Below are positions 7,815-14,626 of a stretch of 18,861 nt of DNA, one piece after another. The stretch comes from an uncultured Ruminococcus sp. (GTDB lineage: Bacteria > Bacillota > Clostridia > Oscillospirales > Acutalibacteraceae). The stretch is taken from NCBI GenBank assembly GCA_902773035.1, contig CACYDB010000079.1:1-18861 (forward strand), written 5' to 3'. The notes beneath the pieces were generated by a model. That model made no database searches, was not told the DNA's origin, and worked only from the letters and a program-made list of their open reading frames with translations. Position 1 is the stretch's first letter. Every line of letters starts with the position of its first letter. The translations under genes were made by a program, and so were the position numbers.

Positions 7815-8504
7815 CTATCTGACGAGTATCGGCATAAAGCTCAGAGCGTCGCAGGAAATAAGCCTATAGGTAATGCCGTCAAGCTCGCCGTTAAAGGCGC
7901 CTTTGATCATATTTTGACCATGGATATGGCCGTAATAGCACCTTTTAACGCCGTATTCTTTGAAAATATCAATTATTTCATCACATTTGTACCCCGCGTA
8001 CACGGGCGGATAATGAAGAAAGACCGTCTTTTCCTTATCGCTGTCCTTGGCGGTATCGAGAGACAGGCGAAGTCTGCCGCATTCACGGCTTAGAATACGC
8101 TTGTCCTCCTCGGAGTCGGAGTCAATAATCCAGCCTCTTGTACCGCAGATAACGTAATTATCAACCTCAAAGCTGTTGTTGAACAGGATCTTGATTGAGT
8201 CAAAGCCTTTTTTTTCAAGATAGCGGTTAATTTTACTCAGAGTATCCCACCAGTAGTCGTGGTTGCCCTTAAGTAAAATCTTTTTGCCCGGGAGTGAGTT
8301 TATATACTCAAAGTCCTTTTCCGTTTCAGAAAGCTTCATTGCCCAGGAAATGTCGCCGCCGATCACAACGGTGTCGTTATCGGTAATCAGCTTTTTCCAA
8401 TTGGATGTCAGGCGTTCAACATAATTGTCCCAGCCGTGAAAAACATCCATCGGCTTATCTGTGCCGAGCGATAAATGCGGGTCGGCTATCGCGAAAAGGG
8501 ACAT
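7815..8504 (-). CDS. Metallophosphoesterase of unknown substrate
   Basis: A 229-residue cytosolic protein of the calcineurin-like metallophosphoesterase superfamily. The dinuclear metal-site motifs are all present in order: Asp8-x-His10, GGDISW (Asp51), GNHD (Asn81-His82), the histidine of LHYPP (His164) and GHIHG (His193, His195). There is no signal peptide or membrane segment. It resembles predicted phosphohydrolases of the COG1768 type, but the substrate is not evident. Its ATG directly abuts the thrC stop codon with no gap and only a weak GGGTG ribosome site, so it is probably translated by coupling to thrC. A dedicated tig promoter follows it. Confidence 0.88.
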   Translation of the reverse strand: MSLFAIADPHLSLGTDKPMDVFHGWDNYVERLTSNWKKLITDNDTVVIGGDISWAMKLSETEKDFEYINSLPGKKILLKGNHDYWWDTLSKINRYLEKKGFDSIKILFNNSFEVDNYVICGTRGWIIDSDSEEDKRILSRECGRLRLSLDTAKDSDKEKTVFLHYPPVYAGYKCDEIIDIFKEYGVKRCYYGHIHGQNMIKGAFNGELDGITYRLISCDALSFMPILVR

Positions 8505-10013
8505 TTATTTTACACCCAAAGCGCCGAGTACGTAGTCGGGCATATCGTCAACCTTGACAACGTCGGAGAAGCGCGCCTTTTTATCCTTTAAGCTTGAAAG
8601 CGGCTTCGGGATATCGGCTGAGGTGATATCGTTGAGCAGGTCAACCATATCAAACTCATTATCGGGAAGCTCTCTGCCGTCGTTTACTGCCTCAAGCACA
8701 GCCCTTGAGAACTTGTAGGGACTGGCTGTGGAAGCGATAACAGTCGGAGTCTTATCCCCTGTCTCGCTGACGTACTTGTCGTAAACGGCTACGGCTACGG
8801 CTGTATGAGTATCGCAGAGATAGCCCTGCTCGTCAAACATCTTTTTGATAGTTTCCTTGGTCTTGACGTCGTCGCAGAAGCCGCCGTAGAACGCTGACTT
8901 AACGGCGTCTTTAACCTCGTCTGTGACCTCGTACTTACCTACGGTTTTGAGCGCTGTCATCCACTCCTTAGTGGTTGTATCGCTGTCGCCCGAGAGCTTG
9001 TAGAGAAGTCTTTCGAGGTTTGAGGAAACGAGAATATCCATTGAAGGTGAAATTGTTGTATAGAACTGACGGTTCTTATCGTAAACGCCTGTGTTGATGA
9101 AGTCAGTCAGAACGTTGTTGGAGTTTGAAGCGCAGATAAACTTGTTGACGGGAAGTCCCATACAGCAGGCGTAGTAGGACGCGAGGATATTACCGAAGTT
9201 ACCTGTCGGAACTACAACGTTGATTTTATCTCCGAGGCTGATTTTACCGTCGTTTACAAGCTCGCAGTAGGAAGCTATGTAGTAGACGATCTGCGGAAGG
9301 AGTCTGCCCCAGTTGATAGAGTTCGCGGAGCTGAACATCATATTGTTCTTCTCGAGCTCGGATGCGATCTCGGGAGTTGTGAAGATTTTCTTTACGCCTG
9401 TCTGAGCGTCGTCGAAGTTACCCTCGATCGCGCAGACCTTGACGTTGCCGCCCTCCTGAGTATTCATCTGATGCTTCTGCATCGGGCTGACGCCGTCTAC
9501 GGGATAGAATACGATAATTTTTGTATGCTCAACGTCCTTGAAGCCTTCCAGAGCGGCTTTGCCTGTATCGCCCGAGGTCGCGACAAGAATTACGGCGTCC
9601 TTGCCGTCGTTAGTCTTTTTAAGCGACTTTGTGAGCAGGTGAGGCAGAATCTGGAGTGCCATATCCTTGAAGGCGCAGGTAGGACCGTGCCAGAGCTCAA
9701 GAATATTGACGTCGTTTCCGTTATAGCTTTTGTAAGCGATCGGTGCGGGATTGTCGGAGCCGAACTTCTCGGCGGTGTACGCCTTTTCTACGCAATCCTC
9801 GATTTCGTCGGCAGTAAAGTCTGTAAGGAAATCAGCGAAAACCTTCTTCGCGATACCCTTGTAGCCGAGCGGCAAAAAGCTCTTTAATACGTCTGTATCA
9901 TACTTGGGAAGCTCCTGCGGTACGAAGAGTCCGCCATCCTTTGAGATACCCTGAGCGATTGCCTGAGAAGCCGATACAACTTCGTTTTTATTCTCCGTGC
10001 TGTTATACAACAT
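8505..10013 (-). CDS. thrC: Threonine synthase
   Basis: PLP-dependent enzyme that converts O-phospho-L-homoserine to L-threonine, the last step of threonine synthesis. The PLP lysine lies in HGPTCAFKDM (Lys116 with the start used here), and the phosphate-binding ATSGDTGKAA follows. It begins MLYNSTEN and has 502 residues, the length of the long yeast/E. coli-like class of threonine synthases. A longer frame reaches an ATG at 10049, but that codon overlaps the -10 box of the predicted promoter, so it would not be in the transcript; a GAAAGGGTGA ribosome site (about 10018-10027) serves the ATG at 10013. The gene has its own consensus promoter and is followed directly by the metallophosphoesterase. 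No homoserine dehydrogenase or kinase gene is nearby. Confidence 0.95.
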   Translation of the reverse strand: MLYNSTENKNEVVSASQAIAQGISKDGGLFVPQELPKYDTDVLKSFLPLGYKGIAKKVFADFLTDFTADEIEDCVEKAYTAEKFGSDNPAPIAYKSYNGNDVNILELWHGPTCAFKDMALQILPHLLTKSLKKTNDGKDAVILVATSGDTGKAALEGFKDVEHTKIIVFYPVDGVSPMQKHQMNTQEGGNVKVCAIEGNFDDAQTGVKKIFTTPEIASELEKNNMMFSSANSINWGRLLPQIVYYIASYCELVNDGKISLGDKINVVVPTGNFGNILASYYACCMGLPVNKFICASNSNNVLTDFINTGVYDKNRQFYTTISPSMDILVSSNLERLLYKLSGDSDTTTKEWMTALKTVGKYEVTDEVKDAVKSAFYGGFCDDVKTKETIKKMFDEQGYLCDTHTAVAVAVYDKYVSETGDKTPTVIASTASPYKFSRAVLEAVNDGRELPDNEFDMVDLLNDITSADIPKPLSSLKDKKARFSDVVKVDDMPDYVLGALGVK

Positions 10014-10047
10014 AAAATCACCCTTTCGTGTATTTTCACAACTTAAC

Positions 10048-10076
10048 ATTATACCTTAAAACGCTTTATTTGTCAA
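10048..10076 (-). promoter_or_regulatory. Perfect-consensus sigma-A promoter of thrC
   Basis: TTGACA (10071-10076) and TATAAT (10048-10053) match the consensus exactly and are 17 bases apart on the minus strand. The -35 box lies within the final Phe-Asp-Lys codons of the dipeptidase gene. Transcription would start near 10041, giving a leader of about 28 bases to the thrC ATG. No terminator or long leader for threonine-dependent attenuation is visible. Confidence 0.9.
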
Positions 10077-10995
10077 AGCTTTGACAGAATTCAAGCGCGT
10101 TTTCAAAAAATATTTTTTTAACCAGCGTTTCGCTGTAGTTCTCACGCAGGAAAAGCTCGTAAATATCGCACATAGAGTCGATTCCATTTATATCCGAGGG
10201 CAAGTCGCAGCCGTCAAAATCAGCGCCTATCGCCAGATTGTTCTCCCCTCCGAGCGACAGAAAATGCTCGGCGTGTCTGAGAATGTCACATTTTGAGGCT
10301 TTGAGCTTGTCATTGTTAAGAAAATCCCTGTGGAAGTTAAGTCCCACAAGCCCGTTTCTGCGTTTTATGATTTCAAACTGCTCGTCGGTCAGATTTCTTT
10401 TATGATTTGTTACCGCTCGCGAATTTGAGTGAGTGGCGATCAGCGGTCTTGATGAATATTTTACAACGTCATAAAACAGCCTGTCGCTCGCGTGAGATAC
10501 GTCAATTAAGATTTTATTCTTCTCGAGCTCTTTTATTACGTCGATTCCGAACTTGGTTATTCCGTTTGAGTGGCTGACCATAGCTCCCGCGCCGAGCTCA
10601 TTTCTGCCGTTCCAGGTGAGCGTGACGATTTTAACTCCAAACTCATTAAATAAGCTAATGTTCTCAAGCTTTCCTGCTAAAACCGACGCGTTCTCAACGG
10701 TAAATATCGCGCCCTTTCCTCCGTTATTCGCGATAAGCTTTATATCGGAATAGCTTCGGATTATGGTGAAATTGTATTTTTCGCACTGCTCGACAAGGGT
10801 TGAGTAGGCTTTTCTGAACATCGCGGTCGCTCTCTCCCCTTTTATCTCCTCGGGCACACATATCGCGAAGCACTGGATATAGGGTGAGATCAATTCGGAT
10901 TTTTGCGGAGTAATATGGAAATCCGGGTTGCTCATATCACAGCCGCGAGCCAGACACTCATAGATAGTATCGCAGTGAAAATCAAAAAGGCGCAT
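10066..10995 (-). CDS. M19-family (renal dipeptidase-like) membrane-type dipeptidase
   Basis: A zinc dipeptidase of the amidohydrolase superfamily, expected to hydrolyse dipeptides, possibly including D-amino-acid dipeptides. Metal ligands of the family can be seen: His7 and Asp9 in FHCDT, the bridging Glu101 in FTVENAS, His168 in DVSHAS and His189 in THSNSR, with GADFDG near the C-terminus. The 309 residues lack a signal peptide or anchor, so the protein is probably cytosolic despite the family name. The start overlaps the yraN stop by 14 bases and has an excellent AAGGAGGAG ribosome site inside yraN. It ends the rplS-to-yraN operon. A role in peptide or cell-wall recycling is only a guess. 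Confidence 0.92.
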   Translation of the reverse strand: MRLFDFHCDTIYECLARGCDMSNPDFHITPQKSELISPYIQCFAICVPEEIKGERATAMFRKAYSTLVEQCEKYNFTIIRSYSDIKLIANNGGKGAIFTVENASVLAGKLENISLFNEFGVKIVTLTWNGRNELGAGAMVSHSNGITKFGIDVIKELEKNKILIDVSHASDRLFYDVVKYSSRPLIATHSNSRAVTNHKRNLTDEQFEIIKRRNGLVGLNFHRDFLNNDKLKASKCDILRHAEHFLSLGGENNLAIGADFDGCDLPSDINGIDSMCDIYELFLRENYSETLVKKIFFENALEFCQSFDK

Positions 10996-11362
10996 AATCT
11001 CCTCCTTGTGTAAAAGCGTTCTCTATGTAGTTTATGTCGGGCTTTCCTTTATCATACACGATTACCTCGGCGACATCAAAGCGCGGCTGCTTGTCGTACA
11101 TATACTGTTTAAGAAAGCCCGCGGCGGTCAACATAATACGCCTTTGCTTCCTGACTCCGACGGCGAACTGCGGAGATAACATTTGCCCCGCGTGTCTGGT
11201 TTTAACCTCGACAAAGGCAATATACTCCTTGTTTTCGGCTATGATATCAATTTCACCTGTTTTTGAGCTGTAATTCCTTGTGATTATCTTGTATTTATTC
11301 TTTTTGAGAAATTCAGCGACAGCTTTCTCGCCCTTTTCTCCCAGTATCTGTTTATCGGTCAT
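10982..11362 (-). CDS. yraN: UPF0102 family protein YraN (endonuclease-like fold)
   Basis: A 126-residue protein of the YraN/UPF0102 family. The family fold resembles Holliday-junction resolvases and restriction endonucleases, but its cellular role is not established. The characteristic acidic pattern is visible: GEKAVAEFL near the N-terminus, GEIDII with Asp39, and FVEVKTR with Glu52 and Lys54, as in the D-ExK nuclease motif. It overlaps the end of rnhB by 11 bases and the start of the dipeptidase by 14, so the three are translationally linked. Pairing of rnhB with yraN is very common in bacteria and hints at a shared role in nucleic-acid processing. Confidence 0.92.
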   Translation of the reverse strand: MTDKQILGEKGEKAVAEFLKKNKYKIITRNYSSKTGEIDIIAENKEYIAFVEVKTRHAGQMLSPQFAVGVRKQRRIMLTAAGFLKQYMYDKQPRFDVAEVIVYDKGKPDINYIENAFTQGGDYAPF

Positions 11363-11960
11363 TGTTCAATATCTTAGTTAAAAAGCTCATTCTGTGTATC
11401 TCGCAGGGACCGTACTCCCTGATTTTTTCAACGTGAAGCTTCGTACCGTAGCCCTTGTGCTTATCAAAGCAATATTGTGGGTATTTTTCGGCGTATTCAT
11501 AGCAGAGGCGGTCACGGCTGACCTTGGCGAGAATCGACGCCGCAGCGATCGACATTGACTTAGCGTCACCCTTGATGACGTATTCGCAAGGGATATCAAG
11601 CGGCGGCAGTCGGTTGCCGTCAATCAGAGCGTAATCGGCTGAGGTTTTCAGCCCCTCAACAGCGCGTTTCATAGCTAGCATTGTCGCGTTTAGTATATTC
11701 ATTTCCTCGATTTCCTCTACTGTAGCGAATGCAACCGAATAATCGAGCGCCTCCTCCTTTATAACGTCAAAGAGGGCTTCGCGCTTTTTTTCGGAAAGCT
11801 TCTTGGAATCATTGACTCCTTCTATTATCTGACCCTCGCGCAGAATCACCGCGGCGGCGCATACAGGTCCCGCGAGCGGTCCCCTGCCTGCTTCGTCAAC
11901 TCCGCAGATGTTTATGAATCCGAGGTTTCTTTTTTCGTTCTCATATTGAAGCCAGTCCAT
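11352..11960 (-). CDS. rnhB: Ribonuclease HII
   Basis: Cleaves RNA in RNA-DNA hybrids and starts removal of single ribonucleotides misincorporated into DNA. The DEDD catalytic set is complete: Asp22-Glu23 in CGVDEAGRGPLAGP, Asp114 in ALIDGN and Asp132 in KGDAKS, with the E. coli spacing. Length is 202 residues. Two adjacent ATG codons overlap the rbgA stop: 11961-11963 is 3 bases from GGAGGA (11967-11972), and 11958-11960 is 6 bases away, a better distance, so the second is chosen here; the difference is one residue. Overlap with rbgA (stop) and yraN (start) shows tight operon structure. Confidence 0.95.
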   Translation of the reverse strand: MDWLQYENEKRNLGFINICGVDEAGRGPLAGPVCAAAVILREGQIIEGVNDSKKLSEKKREALFDVIKEEALDYSVAFATVEEIEEMNILNATMLAMKRAVEGLKTSADYALIDGNRLPPLDIPCEYVIKGDAKSMSIAAASILAKVSRDRLCYEYAEKYPQYCFDKHKGYGTKLHVEKIREYGPCEIHRMSFLTKILNNDR

Positions 11961-12829
11961 CATAAATCCTCCGGATATTCGAGAGTTATCAAGCCGAATT
12001 TTCCGCCGCGGTACTCGTCAAAGAGAAGATTAGCCGCGCGTTCGGTGTCAATCTCTCCGCCTGAGATGAGCATTCCTCTTTTTCTCCCTATGAGCTCAAG
12101 AGCGTCGTAGGGCTGAATATCGGTGATATCCTCCTTTTTAAGCTTGAATCTTGCTAAGAATTCGTCTGTCGGATGGTTTTGCATAAGCTCGAGGAAATCC
12201 ATAGCCAGAAGCTCAATGTCGAGAATCTGATCTTTGATAGCTCCTGTAAAGGCGAGGTGCCTGCCGACCTTTTCGTCCTCGAATTTAGGCCAGAGTACGC
12301 CCGGGGTATCGAGCATTTCGAGATCCTTGGAGATCGTATACCACTGATTTCCCCTTGTAACGCCAGGTCTGTCCTCGACCTTGGCGCGTGTTTGCTTTGA
12401 CACTTTGTTGATAAACGAGGACTTGCCGACGTTGGGTATACCCACAATCATAACCCTGAGAATAGGATTTTTGAGTCCCTTTGCCTGTTGAGCCTTGAAC
12501 TTATCGGCAAGAATCTCTCTGACGGCGGGTACAAATCTGTTTAGCCCTCTGCCGCTTTTGCAGTCTACGGGAATCGCGGTAACGCCCTGCTTTTTATAGT
12601 ATTCAACCCACTTGTTAGTGGCGTTTCTGTCAGCCTTGTCGCATTTATTTAACAGTACGAGCTTGGGCTTATTCTGGATTATATCGGCTAAGTCGGGATT
12701 ACTGCTGCTTATCGGAATACGCGCGTCGAGAATCTCAACGACTACGTCGATAAGCTTGAGCCCCGCCTGAATTTTGCGCTTGGTCTTGGTCATATGACCC
12801 GGGAACCACTGTATATTCTGACTCTGCAT
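11960..12829 (-). CDS. rbgA: Ribosome biogenesis GTPase RbgA (YlqF)
   Basis: Circularly permuted GTPase required for late maturation of the 50S subunit in Firmicutes. The permuted motif order is clear: G4 NKCD (61-64), then G1 GIPNVGKSS (130-138), G2 Thr158 in RPGVTRG, and G3 DTPG (174-177), followed by the C-terminal ANTAR-like helical domain. The N-terminus QWFPGHMTK is a family hallmark. The frame extends to an ATG at 12865, but GGAGG (12835-12839) serves the ATG at 12829, giving 289 residues and a typical start; the longer version would begin inside a hairpin. It lies downstream of lepB behind a terminator-like hairpin and overlaps rnhB. Confidence 0.96.
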   Translation of the reverse strand: MQSQNIQWFPGHMTKTKRKIQAGLKLIDVVVEILDARIPISSSNPDLADIIQNKPKLVLLNKCDKADRNATNKWVEYYKKQGVTAIPVDCKSGRGLNRFVPAVREILADKFKAQQAKGLKNPILRVMIVGIPNVGKSSFINKVSKQTRAKVEDRPGVTRGNQWYTISKDLEMLDTPGVLWPKFEDEKVGRHLAFTGAIKDQILDIELLAMDFLELMQNHPTDEFLARFKLKKEDITDIQPYDALELIGRKRGMLISGGEIDTERAANLLFDEYRGGKFGLITLEYPEDL

Positions 12830-12842
12830 AACATCCTCCGTT

Positions 12843-12879
12843 GAAAATAAGATAAACTCACACATAAAGTGTGAGTTTA
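12843..12879 (-). terminator. Terminator-like hairpin between lepB and rbgA
   Basis: A perfect 11-bp stem with a 5-base loop (12853-12863 pairing with 12869-12879) begins two bases past the second lepB stop codon. On the transcribed strand it is followed by TCTTATTTTC, an interrupted T tract. The rbgA ribosome site comes only four bases after that, so no promoter fits between them. It may be a partial terminator, an attenuator or a processing site. Confidence 0.55.
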
Positions 12880-12881
12880 AT

Positions 12882-13472
12882 TTATCCTACAAATTTAATA
12901 TGATCAAAAGGAAATACTACAAACTGAGCCTTTCCGATTATATCTTTGACGTCAATCAAGCCTATCTCGGGCGAGCGGCTGTCAAGCGATACGGTTCTGT
13001 TATCTCCCATAACAAACACCTTGCCCTTGGGTACAACCTGAGGTATTTCACCCTGCTCGTCACGGGTATGTCCCTTGATGTAATCCTCCTTGAGCACCTC
13101 GCCGTTAACTCTGACGGTCTCGGTCTCAAAGTCGATTTCGAGTTTGTCGCCCTCGGTCGCTATAACACGCTTGATCAGAGGCTTTGAATACTCAGCGCCG
13201 TGACTGATTACAACAATGTCGCCGTGGTTTGGAGTATAGAAGAAGTTGGTGACAATAACCTTATCCTCGCTCTTGAGAGTATCAAGCATAGAGGTGCCGC
13301 TGACGTCTACAAGACGCAGGAAGAAGGTGAGAATTATAACAACGATAGCAACAGCGAATACGAGTGAATGTATCCATTCGTAAAGACTTGATGTACCGTC
13401 GCTCTTCTTCAGGTGAATGGCGCGAGGTTCTGTCGCGGGCTTTAAAGCCTTATTTGCTTTGGATTTACTCAT
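12882..13472 (-). CDS. lepB: Type I signal peptidase (second tandem copy)
   Basis: Membrane-bound serine protease that removes signal peptides from exported proteins. The 196-residue protein has a 36-residue cytosolic tail, one membrane segment (about 37-57) and an outside-facing catalytic domain. The Ser-Lys dyad is Ser61 in SGTSMLDTL and Lys101 in LIKRVIA; the C-terminal box GDNRTVSLDSR is present. The usual proline after the catalytic serine (SMxPTL) is Asp here, a change outside the dyad. It is clearly a duplicate of the preceding gene, sharing the tail motif HLKKSD and the C-terminal GLIDVKDIIGK, yet many positions differ, so the duplication is not recent. It starts 15 bases after the first copy with an AAGGTG ribosome site. 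Confidence 0.94.
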   Translation of the reverse strand: MSKSKANKALKPATEPRAIHLKKSDGTSSLYEWIHSLVFAVAIVVIILTFFLRLVDVSGTSMLDTLKSEDKVIVTNFFYTPNHGDIVVISHGAEYSKPLIKRVIATEGDKLEIDFETETVRVNGEVLKEDYIKGHTRDEQGEIPQVVPKGKVFVMGDNRTVSLDSRSPEIGLIDVKDIIGKAQFVVFPFDHIKFVG

Positions 13473-13487
13473 AAAAACACCTTAAAT

Positions 13488-14054
13488 CTATTTTACAAAT
13501 CTGAATTTATTGAACGGAAAAACTACACATCTTACCTTGCCGATAATATCTTTGACGTCGATTAGTCCTATACGAGTTCCGCGGCTGTCGCTCGATTCCT
13601 CTCTGTTATCACCCATAACAAAGACCTTGCCCTTGGGGATAACCGAAGGAATTACTGCGTCCTCCCTGATAGTTTTACCCTGAATGTACGGCTCAGAGAG
13701 CTTTTTGCCGTCTACCGTAACGGTGTTATTGTCAAAGTTGATATCGAGAGTCTGTCCCTCAGACGCGATAACTCGCTTAACAAGCGGAGCTTTGTACTCA
13801 ACTCCATGGCTGATTATGACGATATCGCCGCAGCTTGGGGTTGCAACGGTATTTGTGATAAGCACCTTTTCCTTATCCCATAAGGTCGGGTTCATCGATC
13901 TGCCGTCTATATCTACGATTCTGACAAAGAAGGTCAGAGCAATTACAACTATTATAATCGCGTATACAAAGGATGAAAGCCAGTCAAAAACAGAATTAAC
14001 GGCATCAGACTTTTTCAGATGAACAGTTGACATTTCCTTAATTGGTTTTTTCAT
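13488..14054 (-). CDS. lepB: Type I signal peptidase (first tandem copy)
   Basis: Type I signal peptidase of 188 residues with a short lysine-rich cytosolic tail, one membrane segment (about 29-48) and an extracytoplasmic catalytic domain. The dyad is Ser53 in GRSMNPTL and Lys93 in LVKRVIASEG, and box E reads MGDNREESSDSR, all canonical. This copy keeps the standard SMxPTL motif, unlike its neighbour. It follows rplS, as lepB does in many Firmicutes, but a strong terminator-like hairpin separates the two genes, leaving only 18 bases before the ATG, which is served by AAGGAAG. Several signal peptidases with different substrate preference are normal in Firmicutes. Confidence 0.95.
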   Translation of the reverse strand: MKKPIKEMSTVHLKKSDAVNSVFDWLSSFVYAIIIVVIALTFFVRIVDIDGRSMNPTLWDKEKVLITNTVATPSCGDIVIISHGVEYKAPLVKRVIASEGQTLDINFDNNTVTVDGKKLSEPYIQGKTIREDAVIPSVIPKGKVFVMGDNREESSDSRGTRIGLIDVKDIIGKVRCVVFPFNKFRFVK

Positions 14055-14072
14055 AACGCTTCCTTAAAGAAT

Positions 14073-14107
14073 AGTAAAAAAGGGACTGAACAGTCCCCTC
14101 TCTTACT
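14073..14107 (-). terminator. Terminator-like hairpin after rplS
   Basis: GGGGACT and AGTCCC arms (14092-14098 and 14082-14087) with a GTTC loop form a GC-rich stem followed by six T residues on the transcribed strand. Weaker A-T and G-U pairing extends it to the full 14073-14107 span, right after the rplS stop. It is the best intrinsic terminator in the window. The lepB ribosome site follows at once, so lepB expression probably depends on read-through. Confidence 0.75.
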
Positions 14108-14108
14108 A

Positions 14109-14450
14109 TTAGACCAGTTCTTTAACCTTAGCGGCCTTACCGACACGGTCACGCAGATAGTAGAGCTTAGCTCTTCTGACTTTACCGCGGCGTACAACCT
14201 GTACGTTTCTTACGTTAGGAGAATGAAGCGGGAAAACCCTCTCGATACCTACGCCGTAAGATACGCGTCTAACGGTAAATGTCTCGGCAACGCCTGAACC
14301 GCGCTTTGCGATAACTGTGCCCTCGAACATCTGGATTCTTTCTCTCTGTCCCTCGCGGATGTTAACAGATACCTTAACAGTATCACCGATACGGAACTGA
14401 GGTGCGTCAGCCTTTACTGAATCGGCTGCGATTGTCTTTAATGCGTCCAT
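14109..14450 (-). CDS. rplS: 50S ribosomal protein L19
   Basis: Ribosomal protein at the interface between 50S and 30S subunits. The 113-residue protein shows the full family pattern, including FRIGDTVKV, EGQRERIQMFEGTVI, RRVSYGVGIERVFPLHSP and the basic RRGKVRRAKLYYLRD. A strong AGGAGG (14457-14462) ends a structured leader upstream. In many bacteria rplS is last in rpsP-rimM-trmD-rplS; here it directly follows rluD with its own promoter and leads a different group of genes (lepB, rbgA, rnhB). Confidence 0.98.
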   Translation of the reverse strand: MDALKTIAADSVKADAPQFRIGDTVKVSVNIREGQRERIQMFEGTVIAKRGSGVAETFTVRRVSYGVGIERVFPLHSPNVRNVQVVRRGKVRRAKLYYLRDRVGKAAKVKELV

Positions 14451-14568
14451 ATTGAACCTCCTAAAAATTTCAGATATTCGTGCGTAAAACGCAGAGGACT
14501 ATCCGCTTCAAATTGCGGCAATGTGCCGTTTTCTGAACCCCATTACAAAAGTAACGGTATCCAAATGC
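14451..14568 (-). ncRNA. Structured 5' leader of rplS, likely L19 autoregulatory leader
   Basis: About 118 bases lie between the predicted transcription start and the rplS ATG, and they are rich in local pairing. A long hairpin covers 14534-14563 (inner 7-bp CCGTTAC/GTAATGG stem with a TTTT loop). A CGGCA/TGCCG hairpin (14516-14528) shares bases with a competing CCGC/GCGG hairpin (14503-14518), so only one can form at a time. A TGCGT/ACGCA hairpin (14481-14493) follows. A TCCTC segment near 14494-14499 could pair with the Shine-Dalgarno site. Firmicutes are known to have an L19 leader family that binds L19 and represses its own mRNA; membership here is inferred from position and structure, not from a covariance search. 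Confidence 0.6.
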
Positions 14569-14574
14569 TTTAAT

Positions 14575-14603
14575 ATAATATCACAAACAGTGGGTAAATG
14601 CAA
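14575..14603 (-). promoter_or_regulatory. Sigma-A promoter of rplS
   Basis: TTGCAT (14598-14603) and TATTAT (14575-14580) lie 17 bases apart on the minus strand in the gap after rluD. Transcription would start near 14568, just before the structured leader. This supports rplS as the head of a separate unit from ileS-lspA-rluD. Confidence 0.8.
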
Positions 14604-14626
14604 GTGTTTTTTGATAAAAAAGAATA

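Noticed and set aside
14604..14626. Terminator after the pseudouridine synthase gene
   Set aside because: TTTTTT and AAAAAA are close together, but this would be an A-T only stem with a 3-base loop, too weak to call.
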